Notes: generated from the sequence alone by a model not told the origin. 64,000 nucleotides of DNA from Methylotenera sp. (GCF_029945705.1 NZ_JAQSDC010000039.1:1-64000), one strand, 5' to 3'; shown: positions 37,497 to 48,785, counted from the first letter of the stretch. A program made the numbers and translations.

Positions 37497-38813
37497 ATGC
37501 CCGTCGAAACAAACTCTCTGATCCACGCAAAAGTGCAAGCCCAAGACTTGCTTAACTTCATTGACGCAAGTCCAAGCCCTTGGCATGCGGTTGACAGTGT
37601 AGCGAAATTATTAAAAGAAAATGGTTTTAAGCCGCTCATAGAAAACCAGCCTTGGCAGTTTAAAAAGAGTGGTCGTTATTATGTGGTGCGTGATGGTGCT
37701 TCTATTATTGCCTTTGTTATTGGCAACCAAGCGTTAGCAGAAACAGGTTTTCGTATTGTTGGCGCGCATACTGATTCACCTGGGTTGCGCTTAAAGCCAA
37801 AAGCCGCATTCAGCAGCCAAGGCATTGCTCAACTTGGCGTTGAAGTATACGGCGGCCCTATTTTAGCTACGTTTACCGACCGCGATTTGAGCCTAGCTGG
37901 GCGCGTGATGGTGCGCGATGGCAACTCACACGTGGCGCGCCACGTACAATTTAGCAGTTCAGTTGTGCGCTTACCTAACCTCGCCATTCATATGAATCGT
38001 GAGGTGAATGACAAGGGTTTGGTACTTAACAAACAAACTGGCTTACCGCTTATTTTTGGCTTTGCTGCTGACAGCGCCGAGGCACAAACACAGCTAACCA
38101 GCGTGCTTGCAGAGCAATTAAAAGTAGAACCTGCTGACATTATGACTTGGGATTTAAGCGTTTACGACACACAAAAAGGTAGCTTTTGGGGTCTAAATGA
38201 AGAGTTTATCGCCAATAGTCAATTAGACAATCTCGCCTCTTGCCATGCGGCTATAAGCGCTTTATTGAGCGATAAAAAGCCAGATAGCACTAACATCTGC
38301 GCACTATTTGACCATGAAGAGGTTGGTAGTGAAAGCGCAACTGGTGCAAGTGGAAGCTTTATGAATGATGTGATTACGCGCATTTGCGCATCAACCAACA
38401 CAAGCACAGAAGACCGTTTACGCGCACTCGCAAATAGCTTTTTTGTGAGTGCAGATATGGCTCATGCATTCCATCCTAACCATGCAAGCAGCTACGAACC
38501 CTGTCACCACGCACTTGTAAACCAAGGCCCTGTGATTAAAACCAACGCAAATCAACGCTATAGCACCAATGCAGATACGGCCGCGCGCTTTATTCAGCTT
38601 TGCAAACGTGCAGAAGTACCTTACCAGCAATACGCGCATCGCACCGATTTAGGTTGCGGTAGCACAATAGGCCCGATATTAGCGGCTCAACTTGGAGTAG
38701 CAAGCGTGGATGTTGGCAACCCGATGTGGGCGATGCACAGCATACGCGAAAGTGCTGGCGTGCTAGACCACAGCTATATGATTGCTGTATTGAAAGCGCT
38801 ATTCAATAGTTAG
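37497..38813 (+). CDS. apeB: M18-family aminopeptidase
   Basis: Cytosolic dinuclear-metal aminopeptidase preferring acidic N-termini in known members. Metal-ligand regions are intact: GAHTDSPGLRLKP, FDHEEVGSESATGASGSF and ADMAHAFHPNHASSYEP near the C-terminal half. The frame opens at 37455, but the ATG at 37497 gives the standard start MPVETNSLIHAK and 438 residues. It is followed after 83 bases by two sodium-coupled amino-acid carriers on the same strand, consistent with peptide and amino-acid scavenging. Confidence 0.93.
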   Translation: MPVETNSLIHAKVQAQDLLNFIDASPSPWHAVDSVAKLLKENGFKPLIENQPWQFKKSGRYYVVRDGASIIAFVIGNQALAETGFRIVGAHTDSPGLRLKPKAAFSSQGIAQLGVEVYGGPILATFTDRDLSLAGRVMVRDGNSHVARHVQFSSSVVRLPNLAIHMNREVNDKGLVLNKQTGLPLIFGFAADSAEAQTQLTSVLAEQLKVEPADIMTWDLSVYDTQKGSFWGLNEEFIANSQLDNLASCHAAISALLSDKKPDSTNICALFDHEEVGSESATGASGSFMNDVITRICASTNTSTEDRLRALANSFFVSADMAHAFHPNHASSYEPCHHALVNQGPVIKTNANQRYSTNADTAARFIQLCKRAEVPYQQYAHRTDLGCGSTIGPILAAQLGVASVDVGNPMWAMHSIRESAGVLDHSYMIAVLKALFNS

Positions 38814-38896
38814 TCGCAAGCGAGAGTTTATGTGCCGCACACAATAATGAATTTATGTCTATAATCAAACTTAATTCAACCTACTGGTAAATCAGC

Positions 38897-40225
38897 ATGC
38901 AAACATTCGAGGCGCTCATCTCTACTCTTTCTGGCTGGGTGTGGGGTCCACCAATGTTAACCCTACTAGTAGGTACTGGGCTTTACCTCACCATTTTACT
39001 TAAAGGCATGCAGTTTCGTGCATTGCCACTAGCCTTCAAACTTGTATTTCGCAAAGACCATCACCATGAAGGCGATATTTCGCATTTTGCGGCATTGATG
39101 ACTGCGCTTGCCGCCACAGTAGGGATTGGCAATATCGTCGGCGTAGCCACCGCAATTACACTTGGCGGTCCAGGTGCAGTATTTTGGATGTGGATGACGG
39201 GCTTGGTGGGCATGGCTACTAAATATTCAGAAGCCGTATTAGCCATGAAATACAGAGAAAAAGGCCCGCATGGCATGCGTGGTGGACCAATGTATTACCT
39301 AGCCAAAGGGGCAGGCTTACCTTGGTTAGGGACAATATTCGCAGTATTCACAGCCTGCGCCGCATTTGGTATTGGCAACATGACGCAAGCCAATGCTACC
39401 GCTAAAATTTTCGAATCCACCTTTCATATCGCACCCTATATTACTGGTTGGGTGCTGATGATACTCACTGGCGCGGTCATACTTGGCGGCATTAAATCTA
39501 TTGGTAAATTCACCTCGTTCTTAGTACCGTTTATGATTGTGGGCTATGTCAGCACTTCCTTAGTCGTTTTATTTATTCATGCGGACCAAATTCCACATGC
39601 TTTTGGTTTAATTTTCTCCAGCGCATTTAGCCCTGCCTCCGCCACTGGCGGCTTTGCGGGTGCTACCATTGCAGCAGCCATGCGCTATGGTATTGCTCGT
39701 GGTGTGTTCTCTAATGAGTCTGGTTTGGGATCTGCGCCAATCGCAGCCGCCGCAGCGCGCACTGCCGACCCAGTGAAACAAGCCTTGGTTAGCATGACAC
39801 AGACCTTTATTGATACTCTAGTGGTTTGCACCATGACCGCACTGATCATCTTAACGGCAACTTCTTGGACACAAGGTGTAAGCGCAAGCGAACTCACCAG
39901 TGCCAGCATGGCTGAAACATTGGGCGATACAGGTAAAATCATCGTCGCCATTTCAACTGCATTATTCGCTTACTCTACATTGATTGGCTGGAATTACTAC
40001 GGTGAGAAAGCCATTGAGTACTTATTTGGTTCTAAATCGATTGCTATTTATCGCGTCGTTTTTACCGCTGCTGTGATTGTAGGCGCAACCATGAGCCTAG
40101 AGTTAGTTTGGAATTTCTCAGACCTAATGAACGGCATGATGGCGATTCCGAATCTGATTGGTTTATTACTACTCTCGAAAGTAGTCAAAGCAGAAACTGA
40201 CAGATTCTTTAGCGAGAAACACTAA
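38897..40225 (+). CDS. Alanine/glycine:cation symporter (AGCS family)
   Basis: Sodium-coupled uptake carrier for alanine, glycine or D-serine with about 11 membrane helices in 442 residues. The family signature is clear: GIGNIVGVATAITLGGPGAVFWMWM and KYSEAVLAMKYREKGPHGMRGGPMYY, with the conserved GAT(I/A)AAAMRYGIARGVFSNE in the middle. The NSS-family carrier gene starts 27 bases later, so the two are probably cotranscribed. Confidence 0.95.
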   Translation: MQTFEALISTLSGWVWGPPMLTLLVGTGLYLTILLKGMQFRALPLAFKLVFRKDHHHEGDISHFAALMTALAATVGIGNIVGVATAITLGGPGAVFWMWMTGLVGMATKYSEAVLAMKYREKGPHGMRGGPMYYLAKGAGLPWLGTIFAVFTACAAFGIGNMTQANATAKIFESTFHIAPYITGWVLMILTGAVILGGIKSIGKFTSFLVPFMIVGYVSTSLVVLFIHADQIPHAFGLIFSSAFSPASATGGFAGATIAAAMRYGIARGVFSNESGLGSAPIAAAAARTADPVKQALVSMTQTFIDTLVVCTMTALIILTATSWTQGVSASELTSASMAETLGDTGKIIVAISTALFAYSTLIGWNYYGEKAIEYLFGSKSIAIYRVVFTAAVIVGATMSLELVWNFSDLMNGMMAIPNLIGLLLLSKVVKAETDRFFSEKH

Positions 40226-40252
40226 TCGTTATTTTTAAACTACTTCTAAAAT

Positions 40253-41611
40253 ATGAGCCATCCATCACACCGTAGCCATTGGAACAGTCGCTGGACATTC
40301 ATGCTAGCCACGGCTGGCTCGGCAATTGGCTTGGGTAATATTTGGAAACTACCCTACATGATAGGTGTGAATGGCGGCAGTGCATTTGTATTGGTATTTG
40401 TCGCCTGCATTTTTTTAGTGGGCATCCCATTGATGATGACTGAAATATTACTCGGTCGTCGCGCACAAAAAAATCCACTTGATGGCATGCAAGCACTCGC
40501 AATTGAAGCAAAAAGATCTACGGCTTGGAAATATCTAGGCGGCATGGGCATGCTCACTGGATTGTTGATATTGAGCTTCTATAGCGTTATTGGCGGCTGG
40601 GTTCTAGCCTATATTATTGAAGCCGCTCGTGGCAGTTTTAGTCAAATTACTGCAACGCAATCTACCGCCAACTTCGATGCTTTATTAGCCTCCCCATTGC
40701 AGCTACTAGGTTGGCACACATTATTTATGTTCATGACCATGAGCGTGGTAGCGCATGGTGTCAACTCTGGCCTAGAAAAAGCTAACAACATTCTTATTCC
40801 TTCACTGTTTGCCATCCTGTTGATATTACTAGGCTACAGCATGTCAGTGGGTGATATGCATGCAGCCTTTCAATTCATGTTCAAGCCTGACTTTTCTAAA
40901 ATCAAACCCGTTGCAGTGTTATCTGCCCTAGGGCATGCGTTCTTTTCACTTAGTTTAGGTATGGGCGCGGTCATGGTGTATGGCTCATACCTTCAGCGTA
41001 ATGTCTCTATTGCGCGCACTACCATTTACATTGCACTGGCAGACACCATGCTTGGTTTATTAGTAGGCCTAGCCATTTACTCTTTAGTGTTTGCCAATCA
41101 TTTAGCGCCAAATGCAGGACCAGGCCTAATATTTCAAACGCTGCCGATTGCTTTCGGTCACATGCCTGCAGGTGGCTTTATTGGTATGTTATTTTTCATA
41201 CTTGTCGCATTTGCTGCTTGGACTTCATCGATTTCATTGGTTGAACCTGCTATCGCATGGATTGTAGAAAACACCAAAATTAAACGCCATACTGCAGCAT
41301 GGGCAATTGGGCTAGTCGTTTGGATACTTGGTACTGCCGTGGTGTTATCTTTCAACGAATGGAAAGCAATAAAAATAGTATTTGGACTGAATATTTTTGA
41401 AACACTGGATAAACTAACTTCCACTATCTTATTGCCGCTTGGTGGACTATTGATGGCGATTTTTGCAGGTTATTTTATGAATAAACACCATGCGCAAGAA
41501 GAGTTAGACTTAAATGATCAACATTTCAAACTCTGGCGCTTTACTAACAACTACATTGCCCCCATCGCTATTGGGGCAGTGTTCTTGTATCTGTTTGGGC
41601 TTGTGAAATAA
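40253..41611 (+). CDS. Neurotransmitter:sodium symporter-family transporter
   Basis: LeuT-fold amino-acid:Na+ symporter of 452 residues with 12 helices. It starts with the diagnostic WTFMLATAGSAIGLGNIWKLPYMIGVNGGSAF, which carries the Na+ and substrate sites of helix 1. The bacterial substrate group is leucine, tryptophan, tyrosine or similar, and cannot be narrowed here. It is second in a probable two-gene unit with the AGCS carrier and ends at a strong hairpin. Confidence 0.95.
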   Translation: MSHPSHRSHWNSRWTFMLATAGSAIGLGNIWKLPYMIGVNGGSAFVLVFVACIFLVGIPLMMTEILLGRRAQKNPLDGMQALAIEAKRSTAWKYLGGMGMLTGLLILSFYSVIGGWVLAYIIEAARGSFSQITATQSTANFDALLASPLQLLGWHTLFMFMTMSVVAHGVNSGLEKANNILIPSLFAILLILLGYSMSVGDMHAAFQFMFKPDFSKIKPVAVLSALGHAFFSLSLGMGAVMVYGSYLQRNVSIARTTIYIALADTMLGLLVGLAIYSLVFANHLAPNAGPGLIFQTLPIAFGHMPAGGFIGMLFFILVAFAAWTSSISLVEPAIAWIVENTKIKRHTAAWAIGLVVWILGTAVVLSFNEWKAIKIVFGLNIFETLDKLTSTILLPLGGLLMAIFAGYFMNKHHAQEELDLNDQHFKLWRFTNNYIAPIAIGAVFLYLFGLVK

Positions 41612-41667
41612 ATCTGCCAGCTCTCATTAATAAATCCAGTTCATCAATAAATAAAGCGTACTGATAG

Positions 41668-41695
41668 AAAAAGCCAGCTTTTTGAGCTGGCTTTT
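41668..41695. terminator. Bidirectional terminator after the NSS-family gene
   Basis: AAAAAGCCAGCT (41668-41679), loop TTTTG, AGCTGGCTTTT. A/T runs lie on both sides, so it can end the carrier operon and the convergent cytochrome gene. Confidence 0.92.
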
Positions 41696-41750
41696 CATTT
41701 ACTACTTAACTTACTGAGCTATTTATAGCGATTAAACTAAAGCTAGTAAA

Positions 41751-42068
41751 TTATAGTGACAAGATCCATTTTACGATAGTTTTGATATCTTCGTCTTTAA
41801 CTTGTGGGCTGTTTGCTGGCATTGGCATAGGACCCCAAACACCACTACCACCCGCTTTAACTTTAGCTACTAACTTAGCTTCAGCGCCTTTATCACCTTT
41901 GTATTTTGCAGCAACATCTTTATACGCTGGGCCTAAAATTTTTGCATCTACGCTGTGGCATGCTAAACAGCCACTTTTTTGTGCTAATGCTTTAGCATCT
42001 TCTGCGTTTGCTTGACCAGCAACTAACATTGAACCAGCCAAAGCGATTGTTAACATTAAAGCTTTCAT
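41751..42068 (-). CDS. Class I cytochrome c (c551/c552-like)
   Basis: Small periplasmic electron carrier of 105 residues. Signal peptide 1-22 (cut after ANA). The haem site is C34-x2-C37-H38 (CLACH) and the probable Met ligand is M83 in GVWGPMPMPAN, the motif of cytochromes c551/c552. It delivers electrons to a terminal oxidase or reductase, which is not encoded nearby. It has its own ribosome site (AGGAGA) and a shared terminator, so it is a single-gene unit. Confidence 0.95.
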   Translation of the reverse strand: MKALMLTIALAGSMLVAGQANAEDAKALAQKSGCLACHSVDAKILGPAYKDVAAKYKGDKGAEAKLVAKVKAGGSGVWGPMPMPANSPQVKDEDIKTIVKWILSL

Positions 42069-42295
42069 GCTATCTCCTTGAATTTACACTTAATAATTAG
42101 TTTGATTTTTTTTGCAACGAGCTATGATACCTACAATTTTAATTTAAACAAGTGAGCTTTATCAATTACTTAAAGAATACTTAATAAATTAAAGTTTTCA
42201 TCAAACTTATAACATTATCAATGCTCTGTGAATATGTAACGCCTTTATATATTTGTACGTTGACAGCTTTCGAAACTTTATTAGTTACAGATTAG

Positions 42296-43234
42296 TTACA
42301 GCGTCTCAACAGCATATTCTGCGCTGATTATATGGGTACGCCCAGGGTTAATGACTACCATATTATCCATCGCATTTGTCGTTTCTACACAAACCATTTT
42401 GCGCCATTCATCTGCCGTACCCATATCTGCCATTTGTGCAGATTTTTCAGCACCAGGGCTCCACACTACTGTGGTGTCACTACCTGATTTTGAAACATGA
42501 ATCAGGCGATTGTACCCCTTGTCATGTACCGTACAATCCGAGCTATGGTTGATAAACACACGGTCAAACTCACCGTCAAACGTAAGTGGGTTATGCTCTA
42601 CATGACGTTCATATTTAAGCATTTTGTCTGAATATACACAATCTTGCAGACCTGTAATTTTCACATTGGCAATGTCACTAATATTTAAATAGGTGTGAAA
42701 TGCCTCACTAATCACAAATGGATGATCAGCTTTATTTGTCGTGGCTAAATCAACACGTAAACGTCGCCCAACTGTAATCGTCGCGACAAGTGTGTATGGG
42801 TATGAAAGCTGACGCTGAGCTTCTGGCGTATCGGCCATTTCCAACATAATACGCGTAGCACCTGTTGGTGTGGCATCGACATCAATCACACGCCAAGGAA
42901 TAACCCTTGCGAAGCCATGCGGGCAAAAAGTACTGTCTGTTGGATGCGCACCGAACCAAGGCCAGCAAATAGGCACGCCACCGCGTATTGAGCGGCCTTT
43001 TACATATCGTGCATTGCTTGAAAGCCATAACACTGGCTCAGTTAAAAACTTGGGTTGCCAAGCCATCACATGCGCGCCTTGTAGGGCAATTTTAGCCGTA
43101 CACAGCGGGTTATCAACTTCAAGATATTGCAAGCCATTTTCATCTTGCGTTTGCATGACATGCGCATGAAGTTTTAAACGTTTTTTTGTTTGTGGCATGT
43201 TTAGCTCTAGTGTTTCTGTATTCATCTTATCCAT
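42296..43234 (-). CDS. Hexose-6-phosphate mutarotase, YeaD-like
   Basis: Aldose-1-epimerase fold protein of 312 residues, resembling E. coli YeaD, which interconverts alpha and beta glucose 6-phosphate. Family strings are IRGGVPICWPWFGAHP, HGFARVIPW, VISEAFHTYLNISDI and a C-terminal VCVETTNAMDNMVVINPG that holds the conserved Glu. It may start a few codons later (M4 or M13), since the first 20 residues are variable. It lies 51 bases downstream of ilvD on the same strand, probably the same transcript. Confidence 0.92.
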   Translation of the reverse strand: MDKMNTETLELNMPQTKKRLKLHAHVMQTQDENGLQYLEVDNPLCTAKIALQGAHVMAWQPKFLTEPVLWLSSNARYVKGRSIRGGVPICWPWFGAHPTDSTFCPHGFARVIPWRVIDVDATPTGATRIMLEMADTPEAQRQLSYPYTLVATITVGRRLRVDLATTNKADHPFVISEAFHTYLNISDIANVKITGLQDCVYSDKMLKYERHVEHNPLTFDGEFDRVFINHSSDCTVHDKGYNRLIHVSKSGSDTTVVWSPGAEKSAQMADMGTADEWRKMVCVETTNAMDNMVVINPGRTHIISAEYAVETL

Positions 43235-43285
43235 TACTCTTAGATTACACGGATTAATTAATAGGCTCTATAAATAGATTATAGT

Positions 43286-45136
43286 TTACTTTTCAATTTG
43301 GCTAACATCGCGCACTGCACCGCGTGCCGCGCTGGTGCTCATTGCTGCATAAGCACGCAAGGCAGGAGAAACTGCGCGCACACGACCAACTGGCTTCCAA
43401 GCATCTTTACCTTTAGCTACCATTTTGGCGCGACGATGTGACATTTCTTCATCAGAAACAGCTAAATGAATTGTACGATTTGGAATGTCGATTTCAATTG
43501 TATCGCCCTCTTCAACCAAACCAATCGCGCCGCCTTCAGCAGCTTCTGGTGATGCATGACCAATACTCAAACCTGACGTACCGCCTGAAAAGCGGCCATC
43601 TGTCAGTAGCGCACATACCTTGCCTAAATCTTTAGACTTCAAATATGAAGTTGGATACAGCATTTCTTGCATGCCAGGACCACCACGTGGGCCTTCATAG
43701 CGAATCACCACTACATCTCCTGCTACTATTTTATCGGCAAGAATCGCCTCAACTGTAGCATCTTGGCTTTCAAAAATACGTGCGCGACCTGTGAACTTAA
43801 GAATACTATCGTCTACACCTGCGGTTTTAACAATACAGCCATCTAAAGCGATATTACCGTACAACACAGCTAAGCCACCATCTTGTGAATAAGCATGGGC
43901 TTTGTCACGAATACAGCCTTCTTCGCGGTCATCATCAAGGGTTGGGAAAAGCATACTTTGACTGAAGGCAATCGTGGTAGAAATACCACCTGGTGCTGCG
44001 CGGAAGAATTTTTTAACGTCTTCATCTTGTGTGACTTTGATGTCCCATTTATCGAGCGCATCGCCCAAAGTTGCGCTATGCACGGTTGGCGTATCACGAT
44101 GAATCACACCAGCACGGTCTAACTCGCCTAAAATACCCATCACGCCACCTGCGTGGTGCACGTCTTCCATGTGATATTTTTGTGTAGCTGGCGCCACTTT
44201 ACATACGCAAGGCACTTTGCGAGAAATATGGTCAATGTCACTCATGGTGAAATCAACCTCTGCCTCATGCGCAGCAGCTAATAAATGTAATACGGTATTG
44301 GTTGAGCCACCCATCGCTACATCAAGTGCCATGGCATTTTCAAACGCTTTGATATTAGCAATGCTGCGTGGCAACACTGAGTAATCATCTTGCTCGTAAT
44401 GGCGTTTTGCCAATTCAACAATCAAACGACCCGCTTTTAAGAACAACTCTTTGCGTGCACCATGCGTGGCAAGTGCAGAGCCATTACCTGGTAGACTTAA
44501 ACCAAGTGCCTCTGTTAAGCAGTTCATTGAGTTGGCAGTAAACATGCCTGAGCATGAGCCGCAAGTTGGGCAAGCTGAACGCTCAATTGCCTCAGCCTTT
44601 TCGTCACTCACTTTGCTATCAGCCGCAGCCACCATGGCATCCACTAAGTCTAGTTTCAAGATTTCGCCTTGCCAGTTTACTTTACCAGCCTCCATTGGAC
44701 CACCTGAAACAAATACCACAGGAATATTCAAACGTAGCGCCGCCATCAACATGCCGGGCGTGATTTTGTCACAGTTTGAAATACACACCAACGCATCCGC
44801 ACAGTGCGCATTCACCATGTACTCGACTGAGTCAGCAATCAAATCGCGGCTAGGTAAGCTATACAACATGCCGCCATGACCCATCGCAATACCGTCATCC
44901 ACAGCAATGGTGTTGAACTCTTTTGCCACGCCGCCTGCACGCTCAATTTCACGCGCAACTAACTGACCTAAGTCTTTAAGGTGTACGTGACCTGGAACAA
45001 ACTGCGTAAATGAGTTACAAACTGCAATGATAGGTTTATCAAAATCGCCATCTTTCATGCCAGTAGCACGCCATAAGGCGCGTGCCCCTGCCATATTGCG
45101 GCCGTGAGTAGTGGTTCGAGAACGATAAACTGGCAT
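43286..45136 (-). CDS. ilvD: Dihydroxy-acid dehydratase
   Basis: Iron-sulfur dehydratase in valine, leucine and isoleucine synthesis. The Fe-S cysteines are in [20 protein letters not shown] and [19 protein letters not shown]. The C-terminal active-site motif [17 protein letters not shown] is intact. Length 616 is the type with a [4Fe-4S] cluster, as in E. coli. The mutarotase gene follows on the same strand. The upstream region has no leader peptide or attenuator that I can see. Confidence 0.98.
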   Translation of the reverse strand: MPVYRSRTTTHGRNMAGARALWRATGMKDGDFDKPIIAVCNSFTQFVPGHVHLKDLGQLVAREIERAGGVAKEFNTIAVDDGIAMGHGGMLYSLPSRDLIADSVEYMVNAHCADALVCISNCDKITPGMLMAALRLNIPVVFVSGGPMEAGKVNWQGEILKLDLVDAMVAAADSKVSDEKAEAIERSACPTCGSCSGMFTANSMNCLTEALGLSLPGNGSALATHGARKELFLKAGRLIVELAKRHYEQDDYSVLPRSIANIKAFENAMALDVAMGGSTNTVLHLLAAAHEAEVDFTMSDIDHISRKVPCVCKVAPATQKYHMEDVHHAGGVMGILGELDRAGVIHRDTPTVHSATLGDALDKWDIKVTQDEDVKKFFRAAPGGISTTIAFSQSMLFPTLDDDREEGCIRDKAHAYSQDGGLAVLYGNIALDGCIVKTAGVDDSILKFTGRARIFESQDATVEAILADKIVAGDVVVIRYEGPRGGPGMQEMLYPTSYLKSKDLGKVCALLTDGRFSGGTSGLSIGHASPEAAEGGAIGLVEEGDTIEIDIPNRTIHLAVSDEEMSHRRAKMVAKGKDAWKPVGRVRAVSPALRAYAAMSTSAARGAVRDVSQIEK

Positions 45137-45220
45137 AGGTAAAAATCCGTAAAATAATGAGTACTATATGTAAAGTATAATTTTAGACCAGATGGTGAAG
45201 CTAGAGCGGATTAAATATGT

Positions 45221-47707
45221 TTATTTTTTGAGCATCAACATCAAATTATCTAAACCTACAGACTTGCTAAACAAAAACCCCTGAGCATATTGGCAGCCAT
45301 AACTTTGTAACAAGCAGGCTTGTGCTTCGGTTTCAACGCCTTCGGCAATCAGCTCTTTACCCAAACTATACACCATGGCAACAATGGCTTTTACTAATAA
45401 GGCATGGCTACTATTGGTCGTAATTTCGTTAATGAAAGAGCGGTCTATTTTGACTTGATGAATTGGAAATTTGTTCAAATAAGCCAATGCTGAATAGCCT
45501 GTACCAAAATCATCGATAGAAATTCTAATGCCTATTTCATCAAAAGCACCTAGCACTCGATGCACTTCATAAGCATCCTGCAAGAGCAATCCCTCGGTGA
45601 TTTCAAATTTTATCCACGCAGGCTGGCATTTTGTTTCATCCAGCAACGCCTTGATTCGCTGCAAAAAGTTAAGCTCAACAAACTGCCTAGATGAAAGATT
45701 AATCGATACTGAAATAAGCGCTGCGCTGGTTTCATTAATGATTTTTGCCGCAATAAAACCTTGCTTGATGACCCACTGCCCAATCTCCACAATGAGCCCA
45801 GACTCTTCTGCCACCTGAATAAAAGATGCTGGAGAAACTTCGCCTAATGTAGCACTACTCCAACGACACAAGGCTTCTACGCCAATTAAGCGCTTGGTCT
45901 GCATATCAATAATTGGCTGAAACTCTAAGTACAGTTCATGTTTAGCCAGCGCATATCGCAATGCTGTTTCAATTTCTAGTTGATATCTCATATCCTCCGT
46001 TAATACTGGTGAGTAGAATTGGCAATTATTTCGGCCTTTTTGTTTGGCCGAGTACATGGCTGAATCAGCATATTTAAGCAAATCATCGACGTCACGACTA
46101 TCTTTGGGATAACAGGCAACACCGATACTGGCTGAAACAAAATAACCCGAACCTGCAATATAATAGGGCTGAACAACCTGCTCTAATAAACGGGTAGATT
46201 TTGCAATCAGTGCTTCGGTGCTTTCGTAGCCATGAATCAATATGGCAAACTCATCACCGCCCATGCGAGCAAAGAAGTAGCTTTCATCCGGACTTTGTTT
46301 AATGCGATTAGCCACGCCGATCAATAACTTATCACCCACGGCATGTCCCATGGTGTCGTTAATTGTTTTAAAGTGATCTAAATCCATGATGAGTACGGCA
46401 AATGGCGCTTGATTCTGCTCGGCTCGCTCAATCGCTTTATTTAAGGCTTGATTAAAGAATCTGCGGTTCGGTAAATCAGTCAGTACATCATGAAATGCCA
46501 AATGCTCAATCGTCTGTCTATACTCGGCATTCTCAGTAATGTCTGTAGCTATGGTTAGCGCACCTGTCACATTGTGATGCTCGTCATACTCGGCAATCAG
46601 CCTCACTTGATTGACAGAAAAGGCTTCACCAACCTTAGCGTGCAATTCAAACGACTGCTTCTTTTGTGTTTGCATCACCTGCTTAAGTCGCAGAGTAAAC
46701 TCCTTGGCAGAGAGATTAAGAATATACGGACTCCATTCCTCTTCAGGTGTTTTATAAAGATAAACTTTGTCTGAAACGCCATATTGCTCATCACAATGCG
46801 CACTCACAAAAATACGCTTACAATCCAAGTCATATCGCACAATGGTAATTGGCAGATTCTTCACCAAGGTCATGTAATCTTGCTGCCGTTTGGCCACTTG
46901 CGCCTGCAGGTATTGCTCTTTAGTAATATCGCGGGCAAAGCCAACCGTGCCGATCACCTCGTCATTCACAACAACACAAGACTTGAAGGTTTCAGCCCAA
47001 TGTGTTTCACCGTTATTTTTTACAATTGGCTCCACGACTACTTTACTAATACCCGATTGCATCACCTCTCGATCATCCTCGACATAGCCAGTAGCCGCCT
47101 CCGCTGAAAAGTAATCGAAATCCGTTTTACCTTCTAGATCATATACAGAAAGCTGCTTAGCCACCTTAGCAAAAGCATCGTTGCAAGCTAGAAAACGACT
47201 CTCTTTATCTTTCATCCAGACCATAAATGGAAAGGTATCCAATAAAGCACGTAAGTAATATTCACGGCGCCTGATTTCCTGACTTTCAATTTGTTTATAG
47301 AAACCGTGATCTCGACCGATGGCTAGAACGCCTAAGATTTGATTTTGTTCATCAATGATTGGGGCTATATGCAGTAAATCATAGACATTATATTGCGCCA
47401 CTGGGCCTACACACTTAAAGTCAAAAGTCGTATTGGTGCGCATATGCATCGCACGCATCATTTGCACATTCACTTCTTGGCAAACGTTATTCCATGCTGT
47501 TTCAGCATGGGTGTTAGCATATGCAGCGTCTAAAGCAAGTAGCGCAGGGTTCCTATATACCTGTTTACCATGGGTATCAATCATGCAGATATTATCTTGC
47601 GCGAGTAGAAAAAGTCTTTCACATAGGCTTACATAAGCAGCTAAACCTTTGTCCGCCTTTAGATTAATCAATTCTGATGTGTTAATGTAAGCATTTGATT
47701 CTGACAT
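45221..47707 (-). CDS. PAS-PAS-PAS-GGDEF-EAL signalling protein
   Basis: Cytosolic c-di-GMP enzyme of 828 residues. A PAS-like domain lies at about 15-135 (first segment CMIDTHGKQVYRNPAL), a PAS at about 150-265 (DTFPFMVWMKDKESRFLACN), a PAS at about 275-395, GGDEF at about 405-565 and EAL at about 570-820. The cyclase signature RMGGDEFAIL is present, and the phosphodiesterase keeps GVEALCRW and DDFGTGYSA, so both may work. The ATG at 47707 (MSESNAYI) is preferred, with GGGA five bases upstream. An upstream ATG at 47731 is possible. Confidence 0.94.
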   Translation of the reverse strand: MSESNAYINTSELINLKADKGLAAYVSLCERLFLLAQDNICMIDTHGKQVYRNPALLALDAAYANTHAETAWNNVCQEVNVQMMRAMHMRTNTTFDFKCVGPVAQYNVYDLLHIAPIIDEQNQILGVLAIGRDHGFYKQIESQEIRRREYYLRALLDTFPFMVWMKDKESRFLACNDAFAKVAKQLSVYDLEGKTDFDYFSAEAATGYVEDDREVMQSGISKVVVEPIVKNNGETHWAETFKSCVVVNDEVIGTVGFARDITKEQYLQAQVAKRQQDYMTLVKNLPITIVRYDLDCKRIFVSAHCDEQYGVSDKVYLYKTPEEEWSPYILNLSAKEFTLRLKQVMQTQKKQSFELHAKVGEAFSVNQVRLIAEYDEHHNVTGALTIATDITENAEYRQTIEHLAFHDVLTDLPNRRFFNQALNKAIERAEQNQAPFAVLIMDLDHFKTINDTMGHAVGDKLLIGVANRIKQSPDESYFFARMGGDEFAILIHGYESTEALIAKSTRLLEQVVQPYYIAGSGYFVSASIGVACYPKDSRDVDDLLKYADSAMYSAKQKGRNNCQFYSPVLTEDMRYQLEIETALRYALAKHELYLEFQPIIDMQTKRLIGVEALCRWSSATLGEVSPASFIQVAEESGLIVEIGQWVIKQGFIAAKIINETSAALISVSINLSSRQFVELNFLQRIKALLDETKCQPAWIKFEITEGLLLQDAYEVHRVLGAFDEIGIRISIDDFGTGYSALAYLNKFPIHQVKIDRSFINEITTNSSHALLVKAIVAMVYSLGKELIAEGVETEAQACLLQSYGCQYAQGFLFSKSVGLDNLMLMLKK

Positions 47708-47994
47708 AAATATCCCAGACAAAAATTGCATCTAATGTGTTAAATTCAATAAATCGTCTAATTAAAATAGATTGTTATTGATATTCATAATATTTGAACT
47801 ATACGCCAAGTTTATGGACTTTGACTATGCCAATCTAAACCGCATTCAGAATAGCGATCAGACTTGCAAAGCTTAGCTAAAGAACCTGCTAGAAATAACA
47901 AGCTCAAGATCATTACAATTTAATTACCTTTATTTAAACCTTTAACTATTAAAACTTAGGTAAAATTCAAACTTCACTTAATAGCGCACCTCTC

Positions 47995-48780
47995 ATGTTC
48001 GTTCACCCTAGTTTTGACCCGATAGCAATTCACCTTAGTAAGTTTGGTATTCACTGGTACGGCCTAATGTACTTAGTAGGATTCTTAGCATTTTTGGGCT
48101 TAGGTAAATGGCAAATTAATCACAGAAAATGGCATGGCTGGACCATAGCAATGCTCGATGATGCGCTGTTTTTTGGGGCTTTAGGTGTGATTTTAGGTGG
48201 CCGTCTGGGCTACGTTTTGTTTTACCAGTTCAGTTACTTTATCCATCATCCACTAGAGATTTTTGCAGTGTGGCAGGGTGGCATGAGCTTTCATGGCGGC
48301 TTTTTAGGCGTATTAGTGGCAATGTGGTTATTTGCACGTAAATACCAAGTTAAATGGCTGAATATTATGGATTTTGTAGCGCCACTTGTACCCATTGGCC
48401 TAGGTGCAGGGCGCATGGGCAACTTTATTAATGGTGAACTTTGGGGGCGTGTGACCAATGCTCAATGGGGCATGGTATTCCCTAAAGTGGACAATCTATT
48501 GCGTCACCCTTCGCAACTATATGAATTTGGTCTTGAAGGCATCGTACTATTCTCTGCACTTTGGATATATTCATCAAAACCACGCGAAACTGGCGCGGTG
48601 TCAGCTTTATTCTTAATTGGTTACGGTAGTTTTAGATTTCTAGCTGAGTATACTCGCGAGCCAGATGCCTATTTAGGCTTGTTGTCGATGGGCTTTAGCA
48701 TGGGGCAATGGCTAAGTTTGCCGATGATATTACTCGGCATCTGGATGTGGATTCAGGCACAAAAACAACGATTTAATTAG
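47995..48780 (+). CDS. lgt: Prolipoprotein diacylglyceryl transferase
   Basis: Inner-membrane enzyme that adds diacylglycerol to the lipobox Cys of pre-lipoproteins. Seven helices in 261 residues. Conserved segments: [10 protein letters not shown] near the N-terminus, [10 protein letters not shown] and the catalytic HGGFLG, then [16 protein letters not shown] with the essential Arg, and HPSQLYEF. Single gene. A hairpin at 48786-48833 follows. Confidence 0.97.
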   Translation: MFVHPSFDPIAIHLSKFGIHWYGLMYLVGFLAFLGLGKWQINHRKWHGWTIAMLDDALFFGALGVILGGRLGYVLFYQFSYFIHHPLEIFAVWQGGMSFHGGFLGVLVAMWLFARKYQVKWLNIMDFVAPLVPIGLGAGRMGNFINGELWGRVTNAQWGMVFPKVDNLLRHPSQLYEFGLEGIVLFSALWIYSSKPRETGAVSALFLIGYGSFRFLAEYTREPDAYLGLLSMGFSMGQWLSLPMILLGIWMWIQAQKQRFN

Positions 48781-48785
48781 CACAC

